Below are positions 19,301 through 31,300 of a stretch of DNA of 64,000 nt, piece by piece. A program made the translations under genes and the position numbers. The notes beneath the pieces were generated by a model. That model had not been told where the DNA came from. It worked only from the letters and a program-made list of their open reading frames with translations, and searched no databases. How positions within the stretch are numbered: the stretch's first letter is position 1; the number at the start of each line of letters is the position of its first letter. Source of the stretch: Leishmania martiniquensis (Eukaryota > Euglenozoa > Kinetoplastea > Trypanosomatida > Trypanosomatidae); assembly GCF_017916325.1 (NCBI RefSeq), contig NC_090162.1:136501-200500 (forward strand), given 5' to 3'.

Positions 19301-22300
19301 ATGACGTACTGCTCTCTCCACGAAGTGCCGGACTGCGAAGAGGTGTTTGTAGACCGCGACTTTGATGAAGACAACGCACACATCGCCAGCCAATGGCAGC
19401 GTATTACGGAGGTGTATCCTGGCGGTGTGAACCAGCCGCTGCTGCCGGAGACGTTCTCGCGAGACCAGTTTGGCCAGGGTAACCACTACGAATGCTTCAT
19501 GATCTCTGCCCTTGCGACTCTCGTGCGCTTCCCCGATGTGATCCGGAACTGCTTTGTGACAAGGAAGGTGCGCCAGGACGGCCGCTACACGTTTCAGTTT
19601 TTTCGCGGCAAGGAGTGGGTCAAAGTCGAGATCGACGACCGTATAGCGATGGAGGAAGGCGAGGTGCTCTATGTACGTTCCCCCACCGAGCACTGGTGGC
19701 CGCTGCTGCTGGAGAAGGCGTACGCCAAGTTCTACACCGCCTACGACCACCTTGAGGGCTGCACCCTCTTGGAGACCTTCCACGACCTGACGGGCAACCC
19801 AGTGCTGAACATCCCTATGGACGCGAAGTTGGCCAAGGCGGCAAGCTGCAACGTGCTTGAAGGGCGCTATTGGCTGGACTTGGCGCAGCGCATCCAGTCT
19901 GGACAGTTCGTTGCCGCAGCTCTCACCAAAGACATCGAGCTGGAAACCATGGGTCTGCAGCGTGAGCAGCAGTACGGCATCATCGATGTCTTTTCTCTTG
20001 ATGGCACATCGTCGATTGATGACATTCTTGTGCACTTACACAACCCCTTCGAGGACGAGGAATACCTCTACAAGGGGCCTCTTAACCGCAACGACTCGGC
20101 GTGGTCGGAGAAGCAGCGCGCCAAATACGGCGTGGATGATGAGCGCTCCATCTTCCTACCGCTGAACATTTTCCTTCGCATCATCAACTCTATGCAGCTG
20201 TGCTACATCAGCACGATTGACTCGAATGTGACGTACTTCGAAGACGAGTGGAAGGGCGAGTCTGCCGGCGGAAATCCAACCTTCGCCACGTGGCGGAGGA
20301 ATCCACTCTATTGCATTCGCAATCATGGCACGGAGCCGGTGACGCTCTCCTTTCTAGTGAAGCAGGACGATCAGCGGCACCGAAAAGGCCCAGAAGAGGA
20401 GACCACTTACAGACAGTGCGGCATGGTGCTGTCTCAGTACTGCTACGCCAACCCGATCCCGACGTTCTGGGTCACCGGCAACAACCACAAGACCATTCAC
20501 AAGAGCCTCTTCCTCAACTCGCGTGAGGTGGCGAACAGCGTCGTCATTCCGCCACAGTCTCTCTGCTACCTCGTCCCCTCCTGCATGCGCCCAGGCGAAG
20601 AGGGTACGTTCCTGCTCTCCGTCTACCGCATGGCTCACGAAGACTACGGCAATATCACCATGGAGAATCTCGCTGTACCCGACATGGATTGGGAACACCC
20701 TGTGACAGGCGCCGTGCAGCTGCAGTTGCGCACTAAAGACCGCCTCGACTTCTACGTGGATGAGCCGGCTGACGTCCATATCCTTCTCTGCCAAACAAAG
20801 CCCTACATCAGCCCGAAGACGGGCGGCGACGCCATGGCGCAGGACTACATGGGCATGTATCTCTACGACGACACGGATCGCAAGGTCACCGGCGTGCACG
20901 CCGCCACGAACTTCCGCGAAACTAGCATCATTCATCGCCTTCCCCGCAGTGGCCGGTATGCCATCTCCATCACGTGTCCACGCGGCAAGGATGACATTCC
21001 CGCTGACGTCATCATCGTGTCCTCCTTCGGCAGCAACATCCGCCGCGTCAAGGCTCCTGAGGATGCTGCGGTGCTGCCCGATGAGGCGGAGAGGGTAGAA
21101 GAAAGCGAAGGTGTGCACGCGCGAGTCGCTCGCATCGACTACAACCCATTACAGGAGACGCCAGCCGATGTACAGGAGCATCTAGATAGCGACATGCCGT
21201 TTGAGGATCGCAGATTCATGCTAGACAACCGTGATGTGACGTTGGAGCCGTGGGTGCACATCGGCGACCTTTACCCTGAAGGCAAGACGCAGCCGCTTCT
21301 GCCGAGGGAGCTGAGCCGCGAGCAGTTTGGACAGGGCGACCACTACGACTGCAGCACGCTGACGGCGTTTGCGGCGCTGCTGGAGCGCCACCCTGAGGTC
21401 ATCCGCAACTGCTTCATCTCGAAGAACCCACGCAAGGATGGCCGCTACACGTTCCAGTTCCACCGCTACGGGCAGTGGGTGAAGGTGGAGATCGATGACC
21501 GCATTCCGATGGTGAAGGGCGACACGGTGTTTTGCCGCTCGCCGACGCACCACTGGTGGCCGCTGCTGCTGGAGAAGGCGTACGCGAAGTTCTACACGCT
21601 GTACGAGAATTTGGCGGGATGCTCGCTGGCTGAGGTCTTTCACGACTTCTCCGGCTGCCCTGTCATCAACACGCCACTGGCTGCAACCGGGGCAAAGACA
21701 GCAGGGTTCGACGTGATGGATCCGATGTACTGGGTAGGGCTACGTGGCGAGCTGCGCACCACAGTGGTGGCGGCACAGTCCGGCGATGCTGCAGCGAGTC
21801 TGGGCCTGGCCCCTCAGCGGTTTTATGGCGTCCTCGATATTCATGTTACCTCTTCTCCACCGCATACCCTGAGCGAGGTGGTTGTGCAGCTGCACACCCC
21901 CTACTCAGATCGCACCTACACGGGTCCCTTGGCCGACCCAGCCGACCCGCGGTGGAGGGCACGTGAGATGCGACACTGCAAAACCACGGAGAACACTATC
22001 TTCATGCCGGTCGACGTCTTCGTGGGCACCTTTTTCACCATGTCGCAGGCTCACATTGGCGGCCTCCTCAATTCATGCTGGAGCTTCCATAGTGAGTGGG
22101 GGGACGGGACGAATGGAGGCAACCCGTCGCTACTGACGTGGCGTGAAAACCCACTGTACATCGTTCGCAACACAACCAGCGAGGCGGTGGAGATGATAGC
22201 AATGATACGGCAGCCGGACAAGCGGCACCAGCTACATCTGCTGCCCGAGCTGAACTACGTGCGGTGCGATCTCCTCCTGGCACAGAGTATGGAGAACGAG

Positions 22301-25300
22301 TCGATTCCGACATACCTCGTCACTCACAACAATCACCAAGTCGTGCACAAGGGCATCTTCCTCAACTACCGCGAGGTGGCGAGCAAGATTCGCGTTCCAC
22401 CGCAGTCACTCTGCTACCTAGTCCCCACAGCCATGTACCACGAGAAGAGCATCTTTCTGCTCTCCTACTGGTGTAGGCGGCCTGAGGACGTGCGCGCGCT
22501 GAGCATTGCTCGACTCCGCGTGAACGTCGCACGGGACTTGCCGGCGGTCAAGCACGTCACGGTGGTGCCCGCGGCGAAGGACCGTGTTGACTTCCTTGTC
22601 GACGTCCCTACGGACGCTCACATTCTCCTTTCGCAATGGGGCCGAGGCGCGCGCGGTGGCACAGATGTGCGCACCGACAACTACGTTGGCATGTATCTCT
22701 ACGATGACGAGAATCAGCAGGTCGCGCGGGTGTCGGCGGCGTCAAACTTGAAGGAGATCGGCCTAGTGGCACACCTACCAGCGCAAGGTCACTACGTGCT
22801 CTCCATTACGTGTCCGGCGGCAGCGGACGGGGAAGTAAAGTGCCGCGTCGAGATCGTGTGCGTCGAGGCGGCACGGGTGCGCATCACAGACGCGTACGAG
22901 AGTGCGGTGAGCTCTGGGGACATCGAGGAGAGTCCTCCAGCTGAAGCGGTCGATGCTGGAACGTTGCGGAATGGTGGTAGCTGCCTTGCGCAGCCTACAG
23001 TAGCGATCGGGGAGCAGCAGCTGCCCCTGGACACAGTACAGGTGCGGTCGAACGCGAGTCTTGCACCATCGGCGGACGTGGATGCGGGGGAGATGGAGAA
23101 GACACCGTCGCTCTCGTTTCTGGGTCCGCAGTATCAGGGCATCCTGACAGAGGACCTGCCGCTCATGGCTGACGCGGTCTTTGCAGTGATGGCTCAGGAG
23201 AGGGAGCAGCTAAGGAGACACCCTTCTCAGAACGCGGCGCGCGTGAACACGCTCGAGAGTGGGATGGATAGCATGGCGTCGAGGATGGCGGACGACATGC
23301 ACCAGCAGGAGCGTGCTTTTCTTGGAGCTGAACTAGAGGGGGTACCGCTGGAGCTGCTTCCGCTGAACGACGACCAGGTGTTCACTGGGCTGGAGCACGA
23401 GCTGCGAATGGCCATCAAGGATCCGCAGAGGGATCGTGGCACCGTCGTTGTGCTGCAGGAAAGGCTGATGGAGCGGGCGACAAAGACGGCGAAGGATCTG
23501 AAGGAAGGCGAGCGCGAGCTTTTTCTCAACCCGATGCCGTTGGGGGTACCATGCAGCGATTTACCGCTTGATGTGGATGACGAGTTCCACGCGCTTGAGG
23601 TGGCGCGGCTGCGCGAACGCCAGGGGGATCCGTGCGACGAGGAAACGATTCATAAACTCAACAGCGCCCTCCACGCGCGTGCCGAAGACTTGGCAAGGGC
23701 GAAGCTCGCGGCGGATCGCCAGTACTTGAGGTCAGAGCACCTACACGTCACAACAAGTGAGCTACCGCTAAACGAGGATCGAGGCTTTCTCCTCAAGGAG
23801 GCACTGCGACTGGAGAAGCGGAGGAGCTGCAGCGAGAGCGCCGCCGCGATCGCTGCCTTGGAGGATGAACTCAACATCATGGCGCAGAGCATGGCGGCAG
23901 AGTTGCTGGCGACTCAGCGCCCCGGCTACTTGGCAGCGGAACACCACGGAAGACGCAATGAAGATCTTCCTCTAAACGACAACGACGACTTCCTTCTCAA
24001 GGAGCGTGCGCGGCGTGAGCTACTGAAGCAGCCCTATCCGAATAGGCAAGAAGTGACCAGGATCGAAGAAGAGCTGAACGAAATGGCGACTGCGATGGCC
24101 AAAGCAATGAACGCCACAGAAAGCTCACAGTACATGAAGGCCAGCTATCATCACAAAGCCGTGAGCGAGCTGCCCCTTAGTAGCGATCCTACGATAGTCG
24201 CACTGGAAGCGCAGCGTGCTCGAATGAAGCGTGACCCTGTGAGGAATGCAGCAGCCATTCAAAAGACTGAGGAAGCGATCAACAACCGCGCAGTCGCTAT
24301 AGCCAAGGCAATAGTCGATGAAGAGCGCGCGACATTTTACGGTAAGCCTGATGGGGTGCCGGTCAATTTACTTGGCCTCAGTGACGACCCAGTTGTTCAA
24401 TGTCTCGAGGAGGAGCGCATGGAACTTTTGAGCGCACACATGGCTGACCCGCATGCCATTGCAGCCGTCGAGGAAAAGTTGATGGTGCGCGCGTCCGAAA
24501 TGGCAAAGAGCTTTCGTGATTGCATGCGCGCCGAAATCAACGGCGAGGGGCGCCGAAGTCCGTCTGCTACGTCCATCAGCAGTGATGCGCCGTGCAAGGA
24601 CTTGGAGGAGAAGTTGTACACACTCATGTCCGAGGACGCCATCGCCAACGAGGACCAGATCAGAGATCTCAAAGACGCGATTCGCAAGAGGAGGTCGGCG
24701 CTCAAGCGGCAGGCCGCTCAAAGCGTGCGCGCCTTTCTCCCAGAAAACCCCTTTGGTATCCCACTGACGCAAATCGATCTTGACACCGACCCTCTGTACA
24801 TGAAGCGAGAAGCTGAGCTCCACAAGGCCCTGGCCGAGAAGCTCCCAGAGGCGCAGATGGAAGAAATACGAGAGGCCATGCAGCATCGCGTCAACGAGCT
24901 CGCAGCTGAAGACCTATCGCGCCGATACCCCTTCATTGACACATGTCCTGCCGACATACCACTCGCACAGCTTCCCAGCATCGGCAGCGACACCTTATTC
25001 TGGAGTGCAGTCGATGCCTTCGAGAAAACAAAGGCTCAATCCGCCATGACAGAGCTACAGCTGCATGATCGAGAGCATGCCGTTAACGAAAGGCTTAGAC
25101 AGTTGGCCCTGGAAAAAAAATGGGACGAGCGCGATCACTTCCTCGGCCCTCATCCCGCGCACGTACTGCTCCGATGCCTTCCCCTCGATGACGACCGCGC
25201 CTTTCTCCAACTCGAAAAACGCCGCCGCAGCAGTATACACTCAGGCGTGAGCAGCACCTCCGAGGAGGTGAAAAACATTGAACACCTCCTCAACCTCCGC

Positions 25301-28300
25301 GCGCACGGGCTTGCGCTGGAGCAGAAGTGGGCGGACCGCGGCAAGGTCCTGGGCGCGGAGCCGGAGGGGGTGCCGCTGCGCTGCGTGCCCCTGGACGAGG
25401 ACGCGGCGTTCGTAGCGCTGGAGTGCGAGTGGCGCGGGCTGCTGCAGGACCCGCAGCGGAACGCGAGGGCGCTGAAGGACCTGGAGAAGCGGATGAACGA
25501 CCGCGCGCACGGGCTTGCGCTGGAGCAGAAGTGGGCGGACCGCGGCAAGGTCCTGGGCGCGGAGCCGGAGGGGGTGCCGCTGCGCTGCGTGCCCCTGGAC
25601 GAGGACGCGGCGTTCGTAGCGCTGGAGTGCGAGTGGCGCGGGCTGCTGCAGGACCCGCAGCGGAACGCGAGGGCGCTGAAGGACCTGGAGAAGCGGATGA
25701 ACGACCGCGCGCACGGGCTTGCGCTGGAGCAGAAGTGGGCGGACCGCGGCAAGGTCCTGGGCGCGGAGCCGGAGGGGGTGCCGCTGCGCTGCGTGCCCCT
25801 GGACGAGGACGCGGCGTTCGTAGCGCTGGAGTGCGAGTGGCGCGGGCTGCTGCAGGACCCGCAGCGGAACGCGAGGGCGCTGAAGGACCTGGAGAAGCGG
25901 ATGAACGACCGCGCGCACGGGCTTGCGCTGGAGCAGAAGTGGGCGGACCGCGGCAAGGTCCTGGGCGCGGAGCCGGAGGGGGTGCCGCTGCGCTGCGTGC
26001 CCCTGGACGAGGACGCGGCGTTCATAGCGCTGGAGTGCGAGTGGCGCGGGCTGCTGCAGGACCCGCAGCGGAACGCGAGGGCGCTGAAGGACCTGGAGAA
26101 GCGGATGAACGACCGCGCGCACGGGCTTGCGCTGGAGCAGAAGTGGGCGGACCGCGGCAAGGTCCTGGGCGCGGAGCCGGAGGGGGTGCCGCTGCGCTGC
26201 GTGCCCCTGGACGAGGACGCGGCGTTCATAGCGCTGGAGTGCGAGTGGCGCGGGCTGCTGCAGGACCCGCAGCGGAACGCGAGGGCGCTGAAGGACCTGG
26301 AGAAGCGGATGAACGACCGCGCGCACGGGCTTGCGCTGGAGCAGAAGTGGGCGGACCGCGGCAAGGTCCTGGGCGCGGAGCCGGAGGGGGTGCCGCTGCG
26401 CTGCGTGCCCCTGGACGAGGACGCGGCGTTCATAGCGCTGGAGTGCGAGTGGCGCGGGCTGCTGCAGGACCCGCAGCGGAACGCGAGGGCGCTGAAGGAC
26501 CTGGAGAAGCGGATGAACGACCGCGCGCACGGGCTTGCGCTGGAGCAGAAGTGGGCGGACCGCGGCAAGGTCCTGGGCGCGGAGCCGGAGGGGGTGCCGC
26601 TGCGCTGCGTGCCCCTGGACGAGGACGCGGCGTTCGTAGCGCTGGAGTGCGAGTGGCGCGGGCTGCTGCAGGACCCGCAGCGGAACGCGAGGGCGCTGAA
26701 GGACCTGGAGAAGCGGATGAACGACCGCGCGCACGGGCTTGCGCTGGAGCAGAAGTGGGCGGACCGCGGCAAGGTCCTGGGCGCGGAGCCGGAGGGGGTG
26801 CCGCTGCGCTGCGTGCCCCTGGACGAGGACGCGGCGTTCATAGCGCTGGAGTGCGAGTGGCGCGGGCTGCTGCAGGACCCGCAGCGGAACGCGAGGGCGC
26901 TGAAGGACCTGGAGAAGCGGATGAACGACCGCGCGCACGGGCTTGCGCTGGAGCAGAAGTGGGCGGACCGCGGCAAGGTCCTGGGCGCGGAGCCGGAGGG
27001 GGTGCCGCTGCGCTGCGTGCCCCTGGACGAGGACGCGGCGTTCATAGCGCTGGAGTGCGAGTGGCGCGGGCTGCTGCAGGACCCGCAGCGGAACGCGAGG
27101 GCGCTGAAGGACCTGGAGAAGCGGATGAACGACCGCGCGCACGGGCTTGCGCTGGAGCAGAAGTGGGCGGACCGCGGCAAGGTCCTGGGCGCGGAGCCGG
27201 AGGGGGTGCCGCTGCGCTGCGTGCCCCTGGACGAGGACGCGGCGTTCGTAGCGCTGGAGTGCGAGTGGCGCGGGCTGCTGCAGGACCCGCAGCGGAACGC
27301 GAGGGCGCTGAAGGACCTGGAGAAGCGGATGAACGACCGCGCGCACGGGCTTGCGCTGGAGCAGAAGTGGGCGGACCGCGGCAAGGTCCTGGGCGCGGAG
27401 CCGGAGGGGGTGCCGCTGCGCTGCGTGCCCCTGGACGAGGACGCGGCGTTCGTAGCGCTGGAGTGCGAGTGGCGCGGGCTGCTGCAGGACCCGCAGCGGA
27501 ACGCGAGGGCGCTGAAGGACCTGGAGAAGCGGATGAACGACCGCGCGCACGGGCTTGCGCTGGAGCAGAAGTGGGCGGACCGCGGCAAGGTCCTGGGCGC
27601 GGAGCCGGAGGGGGTGCCGCTGCGCTGCGTGCCCCTGGACGAGGACGCGGCGTTCATAGCGCTGGAGTGCGAGTGGCGCGGGCTGCTGCAGGACCCGCAG
27701 CGGAACGCGAGGGCGCTGAAGGACCTGGAGAAGCGGATGAACGACCGCGCGCACGGGCTTGCGCTGGAGCAGAAGTGGGCGGACCGCGGCAAGGTCCTGG
27801 GCGCGGAGCCGGAGGGGGTGCCGCTGCGCTGCGTGCCCCTGGACGAGGACGCGGCGTTCGTAGCGCTGGAGTGCGAGTGGCGCGGGCTGCTGCAGGACCC
27901 GCAGCGGAACGCGAGGGCGCTGAAGGACCTGGAGAAGCGGATGAACGACCGCGCGCACGGGCTTGCGCTGGAGCAGAAGTGGGCGGACCGCGGCAAGGTC
28001 CTGGGCGCGGAGCCGGAGGGGGTGCCGCTGCGCTGCGTGCCCCTGGACGAGGACGCGGCGTTCATAGCGCTGGAGTGCGAGTGGCGCGGGCTGCTGCAGG
28101 ACCCGCAGCGGAACGCGAGGGCGCTGAAGGACCTGGAGAAGCGGATGAACGACCGCGCGCACGGGCTTGCGCTGGAGCAGAAGTGGGCGGACCGCGGCAA
28201 GGTCCTGGGCGCGGAGCCGGAGGGGGTGCCGCTGCGCTGCGTGCCCCTGGACGAGGACGCGGCGTTCGTAGCGCTGGAGTGCGAGTGGCGCGGGCTGCTG

Positions 28301-31300
28301 CAGGACCCGCAGCGGAACGCGAGGGCGCTGAAGGACCTGGAGAAGCGGATGAACGACCGCGCGCACGGGCTTGCGCTGGAGCAGAAGTGGGCGGACCGCG
28401 GCAAGGTCCTGGGCGCGGAGCCGGAGGGGGTGCCGCTGCGCTGCGTGCCCCTGGACGAGGACGCGGCGTTCATAGCGCTGGAGTGCGAGTGGCGCGGGCT
28501 GCTGCAGGACCCGCAGCGGAACGCGAGGGCGCTGAAGGACCTGGAGAAGCGGATGAACGACCGCGCGCACGGGCTTGCGCTGGAGCAGAAGTGGGCGGAC
28601 CGCGGCAAGGTCCTGGGCGCGGAGCCGGAGGGGGTGCCGCTGCGCTGCGTGCCCCTGGACGAGGACGCGGCGTTCATAGCGCTGGAGTGCGAGTGGCGCG
28701 GGCTGCTGCAGGACCCGCAGCGGAACGCGAGGGCGCTGAAGGACCTGGAGAAGCGGATGAACGACCGCGCGCACGGGCTTGCGCTGGAGCAGAAGTGGGC
28801 GGACCGCGGCAAGGTCCTGGGCGCGGAGCCGGAGGGGGTGCCGCTGCGCTGCGTGCCCCTGGACGAGGACGCGGCGTTCGTAGCGCTGGAGTGCGAGTGG
28901 CGCGGGCTGCTGCAGGACCCGCAGCGGAACGCGAGGGCGCTGAAGGACCTGGAGAAGCGGATGAACGACCGCGCGCACGGGCTTGCGCTGGAGCAGAAGT
29001 GGGCGGACCGCGGCAAGGTCCTGGGCGCGGAGCCGGAGGGGGTGCCGCTGCGCTGCGTGCCCCTGGACGAGGACGCGGCGTTCGTAGCGCTGGAGTGCGA
29101 GTGGCGCGGGCTGCTGCAGGACCCGCAGCGGAACGCGAGGGCGCTGAAGGACCTGGAGAAGCGGATGAACGACCGCGCGCACGGGCTTGCGCTGGAGCAG
29201 AAGTGGGCGGACCGCGGCAAGGTCCTGGGCGCGGAGCCGGAGGGGGTGCCGCTGCGCTGCGTGCCCCTGGACGAGGACGCGGCGTTCATAGCGCTGGAGT
29301 GCGAGTGGCGCGGGCTGCTGCAGGACCCGCAGCGGAACGCGAGGGCGCTGAAGGACCTGGAGAAGCGGATGAACGACCGCGCGCACGGGCTTGCGCTGGA
29401 GCAGAAGTGGGCGGACCGCGGCAAGGTCCTGGGCGCGGAGCCGGAGGGGGTGCCGCTGCGCTGCGTGCCCCTGGACGAGGACGCGGCGTTCGTAGCGCTG
29501 GAGTGCGAGTGGCGCGGGCTGCTGCAGGACCCGCAGCGGAACGCGAGGGCGCTGAAGGACCTGGAGAAGCGGATGAACGACCGCGCGCACGGGCTTGCGC
29601 TGGAGCAGAAGTGGGCGGACCGCGGCAAGGTCCTGGGCGCGGAGCCGGAGGGGGTGCCGCTGCGCTGCGTGCCCCTGGACGAGGACGCGGCGTTCGTAGC
29701 GCTGGAGTGCGAGTGGCGCGGGCTGCTGCAGGACCCGCAGCGGAACGCGAGGGCGCTGAAGGACCTGGAGAAGCGGATGAACGACCGCGCGCACGGGCTT
29801 GCGCTGGAGCAGAAGTGGGCGGACCGCGGCAAGGTCCTGGGCGCGGAGCCGGAGGGGGTGCCGCTGCGCTGCGTGCCCCTGGACGAGGACGCGGCGTTCA
29901 TAGCGCTGGAGTGCGAGTGGCGCGGGCTGCTGCAGGACCCGCAGCGGAACGCGAGGGCGCTGAAGGACCTGGAGAAGCGGATGAACGACCGCGCGCACGG
30001 GCTTGCGCTGGAGCAGAAGTGGGCGGACCGCGGCAAGGTCCTGGGCGCGGAGCCGGAGGGGGTGCCGCTGCGCTGCGTGCCCCTGGACGAGGACGCGGCG
30101 TTCGTAGCGCTGGAGTGCGAGTGGCGCGGGCTGCTGCAGGACCCGCAGCGGAACGCGAGGGCGCTGAAGGACCTGGAGAAGCGGATGAACGACCGCGCGC
30201 ACGGGCTTGCGCTGGAGCAGAAGTGGGCGGACCGCGGCAAGGTCCTGGGCGCGGAGCCGGAGGGGGTGCCGCTGCGCTGCGTGCCCCTGGACGAGGACGC
30301 GGCGTTCATAGCGCTGGAGTGCGAGTGGCGCGGGCTGCTGCAGGACCCGCAGCGGAACGCGAGGGCGCTGAAGGACCTGGAGAAGCGGATGAACGACCGC
30401 GCGCACGGGCTTGCGCTGGAGCAGAAGTGGGCGGACCGCGGCAAGGTCCTGGGCGCGGAGCCGGAGGGGGTGCCGCTGCGCTGCGTGCCCCTGGACGAGG
30501 ACGCGGCGTTCATAGCGCTGGAGTGCGAGTGGCGCGGGCTGCTGCAGGACCCGCAGCGGAACGCGAGGGCGCTGAAGGACCTGGAGAAGCGGATGAACGA
30601 CCGCGCGCACGGGCTTGCGCTGGAGCAGAAGTGGGCGGACCGCGGCAAGGTCCTGGGCGCGGAGCCGGAGGGGGTGCCGCTGCGCTGCGTGCCCCTGGAC
30701 GAGGACGCGGCGTTCATAGCGCTGGAGTGCGAGTGGCGCGGGCTGCTGCAGGACCCGCAGCGGAACGCGAGGGCGCTGAAGGACCTGGAGAAGCGGATGA
30801 ACGACCGCGCGCACGGGCTTGCGCTGGAGCAGAAGTGGGCGGACCGCGGCAAGGTCCTGGGCGCGGAGCCGGAGGGGGTGCCGCTGCGCTGCGTGCCCCT
30901 GGACGAGGACGCGGCGTTCATAGCGCTGGAGTGCGAGTGGCGCGGGCTGCTGCAGGACCCGCAGCGGAACGCGAGGGCGCTGAAGGACCTGGAGAAGCGG
31001 ATGAACGACCGCGCGCACGGGCTTGCGCTGGAGCAGAAGTGGGCGGACCGCGGCAAGGTCCTGGGCGCGGAGCCGGAGGGGGTGCCGCTGCGCTGCGTGC
31101 CCCTGGACGAGGACGCGGCGTTCGTAGCGCTGGAGTGCGAGTGGCGCGGGCTGCTGCAGGACCCGCAGCGGAACGCGAGGGCGCTGAAGGACCTGGAGAA
31201 GCGGATGAACGACCGCGCGCACGGGCTTGCGCTGGAGCAGAAGTGGGCGGACCGCGGCAAGGTCCTGGGCGCGGAGCCGGAGGGGGTGCCGCTGCGCTGC

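Noticed and set aside
18162..19304. 380-codon frame ending across the calpain-like start
   Set aside because: Translation of polypyrimidine sequence; it overlaps the predicted splice acceptor and start codon of the real gene.
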